Shown: piece after piece, positions 49,681-64,000 of the stretch
How the letters are laid out: each line of letters starts with the position of its first letter
How positions within the stretch are numbered: position 1 is the first letter of the stretch
NCBI RefSeq assembly: GCF_009604375.1
Contig: NZ_WEGH01000003.1
Span: forward strand, 1,469,102 to 1,533,101
Direction of reading: 5' to 3'
Source: Actinomadura macrotermitis
GTDB lineage: Bacteria > Actinomycetota > Actinomycetes > Streptosporangiales > Streptosporangiaceae
Length of the DNA: 64,000 nt
Position numbers and translations under genes: made by a program
Notes under the pieces: model-generated
What the model was told of the DNA's origin: nothing
What the model saw: only the letters and a program-made list of their open reading frames with translations
Databases searched by the model: none

Positions 49681-49980
49681 TCAGCCCTGGCCGCCGAAGA
49701 TGTCGATCCGCTCGCCCTCGGCCAGGCTGACGATGGCGCGCCGGGTGTCCTTGCGCTTGCCGTAGCCGAACCGGGTGCGCTTGCGCTTGCCCTGCCGGTT
49801 GATCGTGTTCACGTTCGTCACCTTGACGCCGAACACCGCCTCGACCGCCTGCTTGATCTGGGTCTTGTTGGCGTCCAGACGGACGAGGAACGTGTACTTG
49901 TTCTCGTCCAGCAGCCCGTAGCTCTTCTCCGAGACGACGGGCGCGAGGATGACGTCACGGGGGTCACTGATCTTGTTCAT
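49681..49980 (-). CDS. rplW: 50S ribosomal protein L23
   Basis: A 99-residue exit-site protein that docks SRP and trigger factor. SDPRDVILAPVVSEKSYGLL, FLVRLDANKTQIKQAVEAVF and VKVTNVNTINRQGKRKRTRF are canonical. It lies 12 bp after rplD. Confidence 0.98.
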   Translation of the reverse strand: MNKISDPRDVILAPVVSEKSYGLLDENKYTFLVRLDANKTQIKQAVEAVFGVKVTNVNTINRQGKRKRTRFGYGKRKDTRRAIVSLAEGERIDIFGGQG

Positions 49981-49992
49981 GCCGGACCCTCC

Positions 49993-50595
49993 TTACTTCT
50001 TCGCCGCGCGCGAGACGAACTCGTCGTAGGCCTTCTGCGTGAAGACCACGTCGTCGTTCACCAGCACGTCGTAGGTGTTGAGCTGGTCGGAGACGATGAC
50101 GTGCACGCTCGGCTCGTTGCGCAGGCTCTTCCAGGTCAGCTCGTCCTCACGGTCCAGGACCAGGAGGACGCGCTTGGCCTCGGTGATGCCGCGCAGCGCG
50201 GCCAACGCCGTCTTCGTCTTCGGGGCGTCGCCGTCGATGAGCCCGTCCACGACGTGCACCCGGCCGAAGCGGGCGCGGTCGGACAGGGCGCCGCGCAGCG
50301 CGGCGGCCTTCATCTTCTTCGGCGTCTTCTGCGTGTAGTCCCGCGGCTGCGGGCCGTGCACGATGCCGCCGCCGGCGAACTGCGGGGCGCGGGTCGAGCC
50401 CTGACGGGCGCGGCCGGTGCCCTTCTGCCGGTACGGCTTCTTGCCACCGCCGGAGACCTCGCCCCGGGTCTTGGTGGCGTGCGTGCCCTGGCGCGCCGCG
50501 GCCAGCTGCGCCACCACGACCTGGTGGATCAGCGGCACGGAGGTCTTCGCGTCGAAGATCTCGGCGGGCAGGTCGATGTCGAGCTTGGAGGTCAC
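49993..50595 (-). CDS. rplD: 50S ribosomal protein L4
   Basis: A 200-residue tunnel protein. The start is GTG at 50595, overlapping the rplC stop as GTGA, giving MTSKLDIDLPAEIFDAKTSV. The extended loop GGGKKPYRQKGTGRARQGST RAPQF and the C-terminal DVLVNDDVVFTQKAYDEF are typical. L4 represses the S10 operon in E. coli; no obvious matching leader was seen here. Confidence 0.98.
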   Translation of the reverse strand: MTSKLDIDLPAEIFDAKTSVPLIHQVVVAQLAAARQGTHATKTRGEVSGGGKKPYRQKGTGRARQGSTRAPQFAGGGIVHGPQPRDYTQKTPKKMKAAALRGALSDRARFGRVHVVDGLIDGDAPKTKTALAALRGITEAKRVLLVLDREDELTWKSLRNEPSVHVIVSDQLNTYDVLVNDDVVFTQKAYDEFVSRAAKK

Positions 50596-51242
50596 TTGCC
50601 CGTCCCCTTCACTGCGTCGCGGACGAGGACAACGCCGCCGTTCGGACCGGGAACCGCGCCCTTGATGAGGAGCAGGTTCTTCTCGGTGTCGATGCCGTGG
50701 ACGGTGAGGTTCTGCACCGTGGTGCGGGCGTTGCCGTGCCGTCCGGCCATGCGCAGGCCCTTGAAGACACGACCGGGGGTCGCGCAGCCGCCGATCGAAC
50801 CCGGCGAGCGGTGCTTGCGCTGGGTGCCGTGCGAGGCGCCGAGGCCCTTGAAGCCGTGGCGCTTCATGACACCGGCGGTGCCCTTGCCCTTGCTGGTGCC
50901 GGTCACGTCGATCTTCTGGCCGGCCTCGAACACCTCTACGGTGATCTCCTGGCCGAGTTCGTACTCGGTGGTGTCGTCGGCGCGCAGCTCGACCAGGTAG
51001 CGGCGCGGGGTCACGCCGGCCTTGTCGAAGTGGCCCGTCCGCGGCTTGTTCACCTTGCGGGGGTCGATCTGGCCGTAGCCGATCTGCACCGCGGTGTAAC
51101 CGTCGGTCTCCTGCGAGCGGAGCTGGGTGACGACACACGGCCCGGCCTGGACGACGGTCACCGGAACGATCCGGCCCTCATCGTCGAAGACCTGGGTCAT
51201 GCCGAGCTTCTCGCCCAGGACGCCCTTTCTCTGCGTACTCAT
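50592..51242 (-). CDS. rplC: 50S ribosomal protein L3
   Basis: A 216-residue early-assembly protein. KGVLGEKLGMTQVFDDEGRI, GVMKRHGFKGLGASHGTQRK and HRSPGSIGGCATPGRVFKGL are diagnostic. The start is ATG 51242. It is 15 bp after rpsJ and overlaps rplD by 4 bp. Confidence 0.98.
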   Translation of the reverse strand: MSTQRKGVLGEKLGMTQVFDDEGRIVPVTVVQAGPCVVTQLRSQETDGYTAVQIGYGQIDPRKVNKPRTGHFDKAGVTPRRYLVELRADDTTEYELGQEITVEVFEAGQKIDVTGTSKGKGTAGVMKRHGFKGLGASHGTQRKHRSPGSIGGCATPGRVFKGLRMAGRHGNARTTVQNLTVHGIDTEKNLLLIKGAVPGPNGGVVLVRDAVKGTGK

Positions 51243-51257
51243 ATCTGGGTGCGTCCC

Positions 51258-51566
51258 TTAGAGCTTGATCTCGATGTCAACGCCGGCCGGAAGGTCGAGG
51301 CGCATCAGCGAATCGACCGTCTTGGGCGTCGGGTCGATGATGTCGATCAACCGCTTGTGCGTGCGCATCTCGAAGTGCTCGCGCGAGTCCTTGTACTTGT
51401 GCGGCGAGCGGATGACGCAGTACACGTTCTTCTCGGTCGGCAGCGGCACCGGGCCCGCGACCTTGGCGCCCGTCCGCGTCACCGTCTCAACGATCTTCTT
51501 CGCGGAGGTGTCGATGACCTCGTGGTCGTAGGCCTTGAGCCGGATGCGGATCTTCTGTCCCGCCAT
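51258..51566 (-). CDS. rpsJ: 30S ribosomal protein S10 (NusE)
   Basis: A 102-residue protein that also serves as NusE in antitermination. MAGQKIRIRLKAYDHEVIDT, GPVPLPTEKNVYCVIRSPHK and HFEMRTHKRLIDIIDPTPKT are canonical. It is first in the S10 cluster; the 109-bp gap to tuf contains the tuf terminator and must hold any local promoter. Confidence 0.99.
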   Translation of the reverse strand: MAGQKIRIRLKAYDHEVIDTSAKKIVETVTRTGAKVAGPVPLPTEKNVYCVIRSPHKYKDSREHFEMRTHKRLIDIIDPTPKTVDSLMRLDLPAGVDIEIKL

Positions 51567-51618
51567 GGTGGCCTCGGTGTCCTTTGCTGGTAGTGCCGCT
51601 GTTACTGATCTGGTTCGT

Positions 51619-51663
51619 GCCGCGGCGGCCGGGTTGCGCGAGGCATTGCCCGGCCGCCGCGGC
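51619..51663 (-). terminator. tuf terminator, perfect 15-bp stem
   Basis: GCCGCGGCGGCCGGG (51619-51633) pairs perfectly with CCCGGCCGCCGCGGC (51649-51663) around a 15-base loop. It begins 12 bp after the tuf stop. It separates the str cluster from S10 transcription, at least partly. Confidence 0.85.
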
Positions 51664-51675
51664 GACGAAGGGGTG

Positions 51676-52869
<1,194 letters not shown>

Positions 52870-52946
52870 TGTTGCTCCTTGTTGCGATCCTCGGCCGGCT
52901 TGCCGACCGCTTCATGTCCGTCTGAGTGACCTTGGCAGGCCGGGAG

Positions 52947-55058
<2,112 letters not shown>

Positions 55059-55100
55059 TGTGTCCTCGCGTCGTCTCGTCGTCAGTCGTGTTCCGCCGGA

Positions 55101-55570
55101 TTACCAGCGGTAGTGAGCGAAGGCCTTGTTGGACTCCGCCATCTTGTGCGTGTCCTCGCGCTTCTTCACAGACGCGCCGAGGCCGTTGCTCGCGTCGAGC
55201 AGCTCGTTCATCAGCCGCTCGGTCATGGTCTTCTCGCGACGCTGCCGGGCGTAGAGCACCAGCCAGCGCAGCGCCAGGGTGGTGCTGCGCGCCGGCCGCA
55301 CCTCCACCGGGACCTGGTAGGTCGCGCCACCGACACGGCGGCTGCGGACCTCAAGGGTCGGCTTGACGTTGTCGAGCGCGCGCTTCAGCGTGACGACCGG
55401 GTCGTTGCCGGTCTTCTCGCGGGCGCCCTCGAGGGCGTCGTACACGATGGACTGCGCGATGGAGCGCTTGCCGTCCAGGAGCACCTTGTTGATCAGCGCG
55501 GTGACCAGCGGCGAGTTGTACACCGGGTCAGCGATGAGCTGGCGCTTGCCAGCGGGGCCCTTGCGCGGCA

Positions 55571-55571
<1 letters not shown>
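55101..55571 (-). CDS. rpsG: 30S ribosomal protein S7
   Basis: A 156-residue head-assembly protein. MPRKGPAGKRQLIADPVYNS, VNKVLLDGKRS-like ALINKVLLDGKRSIAQSIVY and VRPARSTTLALRWLVLYAR are diagnostic. The ATG at 55571 overlaps the rpsL stop by one base (TAATG). Confidence 0.99.
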
Positions 55572-55945
<374 letters not shown>

Positions 55946-56236
55946 CGCGTCTCCGTCTTCCTCGTACCGAGCCGGTAAGTCTTGTTCTGTCAGGGTTCCA
56001 CTCACGTGGGACCCGTCATCACCACCTCGTCTGAGGCTGTGACCTGCCGGTTTCCCGACCTCTCCGACCCACGCGGTCGGGCGTGTCGTCCTCACCGGGA
56101 CCGACACAGACCGCCCGGCCCGCAAAAGGGCCGAATCAAGCCGGGGAGTGATTGCGGCGCCGGCTCCCATCCCTCTACTACAGGGACTCGCCGGAGCGCA
56201 CGCAGAGCGGCCCGCATAGTGCGGGCACAAGGACAG

Positions 56237-56265
56237 AGATTACCGACCCCCGGGCGAAAGGTCAA
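56237..56265 (-). promoter_or_regulatory. str operon (rpsL) promoter, TTGACC-17-TAATCT
   Basis: On the minus strand, TTGACC (56265-56260), a 17-bp spacer and TAATCT (56242-56237). This is close to the principal-sigma consensus and correctly oriented. The implied rpsL leader is about 285 bases, long enough for leader control. Confidence 0.75.
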
Positions 56266-56408
56266 AGCGAGCGGCTCACTATCGCGCCCACCCCCTCCGG
56301 CGCAAGCCCGCGAACCTTTCGCGAGCCGCCCCGCCCAGGCGGTTTCCGCCGGTCCGGCGTCCTGATCCGCGGCGGACGTGCCGTAGGACACGTCCCCTCC
56401 CACAACGG

Positions 56409-56460
56409 CGGAATGCCGACGGATGTTCCGTCGCGGGACGGTGCATCCATCGGCATTCCG
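56409..56460 (-). terminator. 17-bp stem terminator after the YGQQ-rich gene
   Basis: CGGAATGCCGACGGATG pairs with CATCCATCGGCATTCCG with one mismatch; an inner CCGTC / GACGG helix closes the loop. A second hairpin, CCGCCCC / GGGGCGG (56468-56485), lies closer to the gene. Both separate it from the rpsL promoter. Confidence 0.75.
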
Positions 56461-56513
56461 TCCCGGCCCGCCCCTGCCGGGGCGGAACCGGGCGAACCCT
56501 TCGCTCCCGCCGG

Positions 56514-58289
56514 CTACATCATCATGACGGCGATGATCACGATGATCACCACGACGGCGACGACGCCGGCGGTGATCAGGATCAGGTTCTTGTTGCCCTT
56601 GCCGCCGCCCTCGGAGGCACCGTAGGCCGCGGGCTGCTGGCCGTACGGCTGCTGCTGCTCGCCGCTCTGGCCGTACTGCTGCTGGCCGAAGCCGCCCTGC
56701 TGCTGCTGGTCGCCGTACCCCTGCTGACCGAAGCCCTGCTGGCCGTGGTCGCCCTGCTGCCCGTACTGCTGCTGCTGACCGTAGGCCTGCTGCCCGTACT
56801 GCTGCTGGTCGCCCTGCTGGCCGCCGTACTGCTGCTGGGCCTGCTGCCCCTGCTCGCCCTGGCCGTACTGCTGCTGGCCGAAGCCACCCTGCTGCTGCTC
56901 GCCCTGCTGGCCGTAGGCCTGCTGACCGTACTGCTGCTGCTGGGCCTGCTCGCCGTACTGCTGCTGACCGAAGCCGCCCTGCTGCTGGGACTGGTCGCCG
57001 TAACCCTGCTGACCGAAGCCCTGCTGCTGCTGGCCCTGGCCGTACGCCTGCTGCCCGTACTGCTGCTGGGACTGGTCGCCGTAGCCCTGCTGACCGTAGG
57101 CCTGCTGACCCTGCTCGCCCTGCTGGCCGTACTGCTGCTGGCCGAAACCGCCCTGCTGCTGGCCGTAGGGCTGCTGCCCCTGGTCGGGCGACTGCCACTG
57201 CTGCTGACCGACGTCCATGCGGGTCCGGTCGTGCTGGTCGCCACCGGACTGGGCGGACGGGTCGAACGCCTGCGTCGGCCGGACGTCCTCGCCCTGCTGC
57301 TGGGAGGAGGCGCCGTAGGAGGGCTCCTCCGCCGGCGCGGGCGCGCCGAAGCCGGAGTCGGGCGGCGGGACCATCATCGTCCGCTCGTGGTCGCCCTGCC
57401 CCTGCTTCGGCTCGGCCGCCCAGGGCTCGGGCGTGGCCGGCGGCGTCGGCGTCTGCCACGGCTCGGCGGGCGGCTCGGGCTGCCGGCGCTCGGGACCCGA
57501 GGCGACCGGCACGTCGGGGCCGGGCGACCAGTGCAGCGTCGACTGGTCGTCCACCGGGGGCCGCTGCTGCTGCTCGGGCTGGGCCGGGGTCGCGCCGGGG
57601 CCGGGGACGATCAGCGTCCGGTCGTTCCCGCCGCTCTCACCACCCGCTGAGGGCTGCTCAGCCGGCGGCTGGAAGCCCGGGGCGGAGTACTGGTCCTGCT
57701 GCTGGCCGTACTGCTGCTGCTCGGGCTGCTGCCCGTACGGGGCCCGGGAGACCTGCCCGTAGTCCTGCTGCTGCTCCGGGGGGCCGTACTGCGGCTGCTG
57801 CGGGTACCCGCTCTGCTGCTGCTGCTGTTCAAAAGGCTGCTGGCCGTACTGCTGCTGCTGGTCCTGCTGCGGCGGCGCGTACTGCTGCTGCTCCTGCTGG
57901 CCGTAACCCTGCTGCCCGAAACCACCCTGCTGCTGGCCGTACTGCTGCTGCTCGTACGGCTGCCCGTACTGCTGCTGGCCGTAGTCCTGCTGCTGCTGGT
58001 AGGGCGGCGCGGGCGGCTGCTCCTGCTGGAAAGCCGACAGCGGCTGCTCGACCATCGTCGGCGGTGCCGCCGGCGGGGTGGGCGGTGTGGGCCGCTCCCC
58101 CTGTGGGGGCGTCTCCTGCTGCGGCTGCTGGGCCGGGGCCTGGCCGCCGAGCTGCGGAGCGCCGAAGACCACCGTGCGGTCCCCCATGGGGCGCGCGGGA
58201 GGCTCCTGCTTCCGCTGCTCCTCGGCGGGCTTGTCCTTGTCGTCAGGCAACGGCCACTGCGGACCCTGCGTGCCGTCATTCTCGGTCAT
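56514..58289 (-). CDS. Tail-anchored YGQQ-rich low-complexity (prion-like) protein
   Basis: A 591-residue protein of unknown function. AAGGAG lies eight bases before the ATG at 58289. There is no signal peptide. Residues 1-95 are Pro/charged. Two Gln/Gly/Tyr blocks (about 97-201 and 361-555) are built from YGQQ, GGFGQQ and QQQYGQ units. A Pro-rich linker (202-360) joins them. The only hydrophobic segment is the last 23 residues (LILITAGVVAVVVIIVIIAV and MMM), so it should be tail-anchored with nearly all of it in the cytoplasm. A [DE]RTxxV-like motif occurs at T39, T225, T304 and T356. The composition resembles FUS-type phase-separating domains. Codon usage is strongly GC3, supporting this frame. 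Confidence 0.88.
   Translation of the reverse strand: MTENDGTQGPQWPLPDDKDKPAEEQRKQEPPARPMGDRTVVFGAPQLGGQAPAQQPQQETPPQGERPTPPTPPAAPPTMVEQPLSAFQQEQPPAPPYQQQQDYGQQQYGQPYEQQQYGQQQGGFGQQGYGQQEQQQYAPPQQDQQQQYGQQPFEQQQQQSGYPQQPQYGPPEQQQDYGQVSRAPYGQQPEQQQYGQQQDQYSAPGFQPPAEQPSAGGESGGNDRTLIVPGPGATPAQPEQQQRPPVDDQSTLHWSPGPDVPVASGPERRQPEPPAEPWQTPTPPATPEPWAAEPKQGQGDHERTMMVPPPDSGFGAPAPAEEPSYGASSQQQGEDVRPTQAFDPSAQSGGDQHDRTRMDVGQQQWQSPDQGQQPYGQQQGGFGQQQYGQQGEQGQQAYGQQGYGDQSQQQYGQQAYGQGQQQQGFGQQGYGDQSQQQGGFGQQQYGEQAQQQQYGQQAYGQQGEQQQGGFGQQQYGQGEQGQQAQQQYGGQQGDQQQYGQQAYGQQQQYGQQGDHGQQGFGQQGYGDQQQQGGFGQQQYGQSGEQQQPYGQQPAAYGASEGGGKGNKNLILITAGVVAVVVIIVIIAVMMM
56625..57209 (-). repeat. YGQQ/GGFGQQ coding repeat block 2
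   Basis: Imperfect repeats encoding residues about 361-555 of the tail-anchored protein, built from YGQQ, GYGDQ and GGFGQQQYG units. On the plus strand the block appears as CTGCTG-rich DNA. Many runs of consecutive CAG codons make it slippage-prone. Confidence 0.85.
57687..58001 (-). repeat. YGQQ coding repeat block 1
   Basis: Imperfect repeats for residues about 97-201, with QQQYGQQ units and CAG runs up to five codons. It is less regular than block 2 and interrupted by proline-containing segments (YAPPQQ, YPQQPQYGPP). Confidence 0.8.
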
Positions 58290-58666
58290 CGTCGGGCTCC
58301 TTCAGCGCCGTCGTCCCGGACGCCGCGCGCCCGGTTCCGTGCCTGTTCGCTCGAAGGCGCGCGGCGCATAACGCGGCCTCCAAGCCATGTCACCGACTCC
58401 CCCGGGACACGGCGGCTCCGCTCCAAGGGGAGTTTCGCCACCAAGCCTGCCCCGATCGCCGGTGGTATCGCAAATCACCACCCTTGATAGACGCCGAAAC
58501 TTCCTGGCACGTTCCGTCCCCGAACGCGCCCCTCACAAACGGAAACCCCTGGCCCGCAGCGGCCGTCCGGCCGGTCACCTCCCGGAACGATCAGCATGTC
58601 CCCGGCCGCGGGACTCCGGTGCGGCGCGCGGCGCCGCGCGTCCCCGCGCCCCTTTGGCCCGGAACG
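58290..58666. other. 377-bp gene-free interval upstream of the YGQQ-rich gene
   Basis: Short overlapping frames only. Moderately AT-richer DNA around 58440-58500 is the likely promoter region of the minus-strand gene. I could not assign hexamers confidently. Confidence 0.5.
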
Positions 58667-58705
58667 CCGAGAGGCCCCCTCCGGGTGGTGGAGGGGGCCT
58701 CTCGG
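58667..58705 (-). terminator. Perfect 16-bp hairpin after the small secreted protein gene
   Basis: CCGAGAGGCCCCCTCC (58667-58682) and GGAGGGGGCCTCTCGG (58690-58705) pair without mismatch around GGGTGGT. It lies 10 bp after the stop codon. Confidence 0.88.
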
Positions 58706-58715
58706 TGGTCGCGGG

Positions 58716-58973
58716 TCAGGAGTAGGTGTGGCACTCGACTTCGGCGCGGCGGTCCGTCATGCCCTTGGCGACGCTCTGCTGCACGCACGCGCGCTGCTGG
58801 TCGGTGAGCTTGAGCCCGCCGCAGACCTCGGTGCCCGAGTACGTCCGGCAGTCGGCGCCCTGGGTCTGGTGGACGGGCGCTCGCGGCGGCGCCGCGGCCG
58901 AGGCCGAGATCGAGGCCCCTCCGGCGGCCAGTGCGAGCGTCATGACGGTGAGAACTGCGAGAAGTCTGTTCAT
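58716..58973 (-). CDS. Small secreted four-cysteine protein, unknown
   Basis: An 85-residue precursor. The signal peptide MNRLLAVLTVMTLALAAGG is followed by Ala-rich cleavage candidates near ASAAA (about 24-28). The mature part (about 57 residues) has four Cys in ADCRTYSGTEVCGG, QRACVQQS and EVECHTYS, probably two disulfides; the CxTYS sequence occurs at both ends. GGGGGATT precedes the ATG at 58973. It is monocistronic, between rpoC and the YGQQ-rich gene, with its own hairpin terminator. Confidence 0.8.
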   Translation of the reverse strand: MNRLLAVLTVMTLALAAGGASISASAAAPPRAPVHQTQGADCRTYSGTEVCGGLKLTDQQRACVQQSVAKGMTDRRAEVECHTYS

Positions 58974-59079
58974 GTAATCCCCCTGCTCACAGGCTAGTCA
59001 GCGTTGCCTTTGCGCAAGGTGATGGACGGCTAAAGCTAAGCAAAAGCCGCCAAAGGGGCGGTCATGCCGGGTCATGCGG

Positions 59080-59116
59080 AGGGGCCCCCGCCGACCAGTG
59101 GTCGGCGGGGGCCCCT
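59080..59116 (-). terminator. rpoBC terminator, 17-bp stem
   Basis: AGGGGCCCCCGCCGACC pairs with GGTCGGCGGGGGCCCCT around a three-base loop (16 bp if a larger loop is preferred). It starts 13 bp after the rpoC stop. Confidence 0.88.
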
Positions 59117-59129
59117 CGGCGCGCAGGTG

Positions 59130-63014
<3,885 letters not shown>

Positions 63015-63027
63015 ATCCCCTTTTGGA

Positions 63028-64000
63028 TCAGACCTCGTCGACGCTCATCGCACCCTCATTGGGGCGCCGGGACAGGTCGATGCCGAGTTCCTCAGCCGCG
63101 CGGAAGACGTCCTCGTCGGTGTCGCGCATCTCGATGGACATGCCGTCGCTGGAGAGCACCTCGACGTTGAGGCAGAGCGACTGCATCTCCTTGATGAGGA
63201 CCTTGAACGACTCCGGAATGCCCGGCTCCGGGATGTTCTCGCCCTTGACGATGGCCTCGTAGACCTTCACGCGGCCGAGCACGTCGTCGGACTTGATCGT
63301 CAGCAGCTCCTGCAGGGCGTAGGCGGCGCCGTAGGCCTCCAGCGCCCACACCTCCATCTCACCGAAGCGCTGACCGCCGAACTGCGCCTTACCGCCCAGC
63401 GGCTGCTGGGTGATCATCGAGTACGGGCCGGTCGACCGAGCGTGGATCTTGTCGTCCACCAGGTGCAGCAGCTTGAGGATGTAGGTGTAGCCGACCGAGA
63501 TCGGGTCCTTGTACGGCTCGCCGGTGCGGCCGTCGAACAGCCGCGCCTTGCCGCCGGGACCGACCATGCGCTCGCCGTCGCGGTTCGGCAGGGTCGACTC
63601 GATCAGGCCGGTGACGTCGTCCTGGTGGGCGCCGTCGAACACCGGGGTCGCGGTACGGGTCCACGGCTCGGCCTTGTCGGCGCCGATCTCGCGCAGCTGG
63701 CGCTTCCAGTCGGCGTCGTCGCCCTCGATCTGCCAGCCGCGGCTGGCGACCCAGCCCAGGTGCGACTCCAGGATCTGGCCGATGTTCATCCGGCCGGGCA
63801 CGCCGAGCGGGTTCAGCACGATGTCGACCGGGGTGCCGTCCTCCAGGAAGGGCATGTCCTCGGCGGGCATGACCTTGGAGATGACGCCCTTGTTGCCGTG
63901 GCGGCCGGCGAGCTTGTCGCCGTCGGTGATCTTGCGCTTCTGGGCCACGTAGACGCGGACCAGCTCGTTCACGCCCGGCGGGAGCTCGTCGCCCTCGTCG
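63028..64000 (-). CDS. rpoB: RNA polymerase beta subunit, 5'-truncated by window edge
   Basis: The C-terminal 323 or so codons of RpoB. GDKLAGRHGNKGVISKVMP, EDMPFLEDGTPVDIVLNPLG VPGRMNIGQ, QQPLGGKAQFGGQRFGEMEV WALEAYGAA and DVFRAAEELGIDLSRRPNEG are canonical. The rifampicin-resistance region lies outside the window. The stop is at 63028, followed directly by rpoC. Confidence 0.99.
   Translation of the reverse strand, partial: DEGDELPPGVNELVRVYVAQKRKITDGDKLAGRHGNKGVISKVMPAEDMPFLEDGTPVDIVLNPLGVPGRMNIGQILESHLGWVASRGWQIEGDDADWKRQLREIGADKAEPWTRTATPVFDGAHQDDVTGLIESTLPNRDGERMVGPGGKARLFDGRTGEPYKDPISVGYTYILKLLHLVDDKIHARSTGPYSMITQQPLGGKAQFGGQRFGEMEVWALEAYGAAYALQELLTIKSDDVLGRVKVYEAIVKGENIPEPGIPESFKVLIKEMQSLCLNVEVLSSDGMSIEMRDTDEDVFRAAEELGIDLSRRPNEGAMSVDEV

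Larger units (their letters stand above)
55946..56513 (-). other. 568-bp gap: str-operon leader and upstream terminators
   Basis: No gene was found. From the rpsL side it holds a leader of about 280 bases, the promoter at 56237-56265, and, nearest the upstream gene, two hairpins (56409-56460 and 56468-56485). The open frames crossing it have no homology or ribosome sites. Confidence 0.65.

Noticed and set aside
48379..51000. 873-codon plus-strand frame opposite the S10 cluster
   Set aside because: Crosses several ribosomal protein genes on the other strand; shadow frame.
56745..57650. Leucine-rich plus-strand frame over the CTG repeats
   Set aside because: The CTG runs are the reverse complement of CAG glutamine codons in the tail-anchored protein, whose frame has a ribosome site and a plausible C-terminal anchor.
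56625..58001. Possible CRISPR-like or satellite array in the CTG-rich DNA
   Set aside because: Repeats are short, irregular and in frame with coding; there are no unique spacers of constant length.

Overview
The window is a high-GC bacterial chromosome segment in which most genes lie on the minus strand. An actinobacterium is indicated by the very high third-position GC, frequent GTG starts, two DUF397 genes with an XRE/DUF5753 regulator, a class F sortase-like gene and the gene order rpoB-rpoC / rpsL-rpsG-fusA-tuf / S10-spc-alpha / rplM-rpsI-glmM / glmS / acpS-nnr-alr-tsa genes / groES. The DUF397 loci and overall order suggest Streptosporangiales, possibly Thermomonosporaceae (Actinomadura-like). 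That placement is inference from gene content, not a database match.

Read in the direction of minus-strand transcription (high to low coordinates): the 3' end of rpoB and all of rpoC (64000-59130); a small secreted protein (58973-58716); a large Gln/Gly/Tyr-rich tail-anchored protein (58289-56514); then rpsL-rpsG-fusA-tuf, with a near-consensus promoter and a tuf terminator. The S10 and spc clusters run from rpsJ to secY-adk-map, with a DUF1707 membrane protein behind map. A non-ribosomal island (38468-35790) holds a metallophosphoesterase, an overlapping secreted protein and degenerate sortase pair, and a helix-turn-helix protein. It separates map from infA-rpmJ-rpsM-rpsK-rpsD-rpoA-rplQ-truA. 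Two tandem plus-strand paralogous membrane proteins (27896-30637) lie between truA and rplM-rpsI-glmM.

The 24699-12934 stretch carries an exported HNH nuclease-like lipoprotein, a DUF389 membrane protein, a four-gene ABC exporter operon with 4-bp overlaps, coaA, glmS, and a compact regulatory locus: an XRE regulator, two DUF397 genes, a 49-residue membrane microprotein and a divergent nucleotidyl-cyclase-like protein. From 13287 down to 5057 runs an envelope, cofactor and tRNA-modification cluster: acpS, nnr, alr, an alpha/beta hydrolase, tsaE, a repeat-bearing membrane protein, tsaB, rimI and tsaD. At the left end are plus-strand genes for a phosphotransferase, a hendecad-repeat coiled-coil protein and a methyltransferase, then the truncated groES with a promoter and CIRCE operator.

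Most of the window is conserved housekeeping: translation, transcription, t6A tRNA modification, and amino-sugar, D-alanine and CoA precursor supply. The less expected content is a set of single-pass membrane proteins with long disordered cytoplasmic N-termini, above all the FUS-like YGQQ-rich tail-anchored protein next to the str operon. No rRNA, tRNA, IS element or CRISPR array was seen. The molecule is cut inside groES on the left and inside rpoB on the right.
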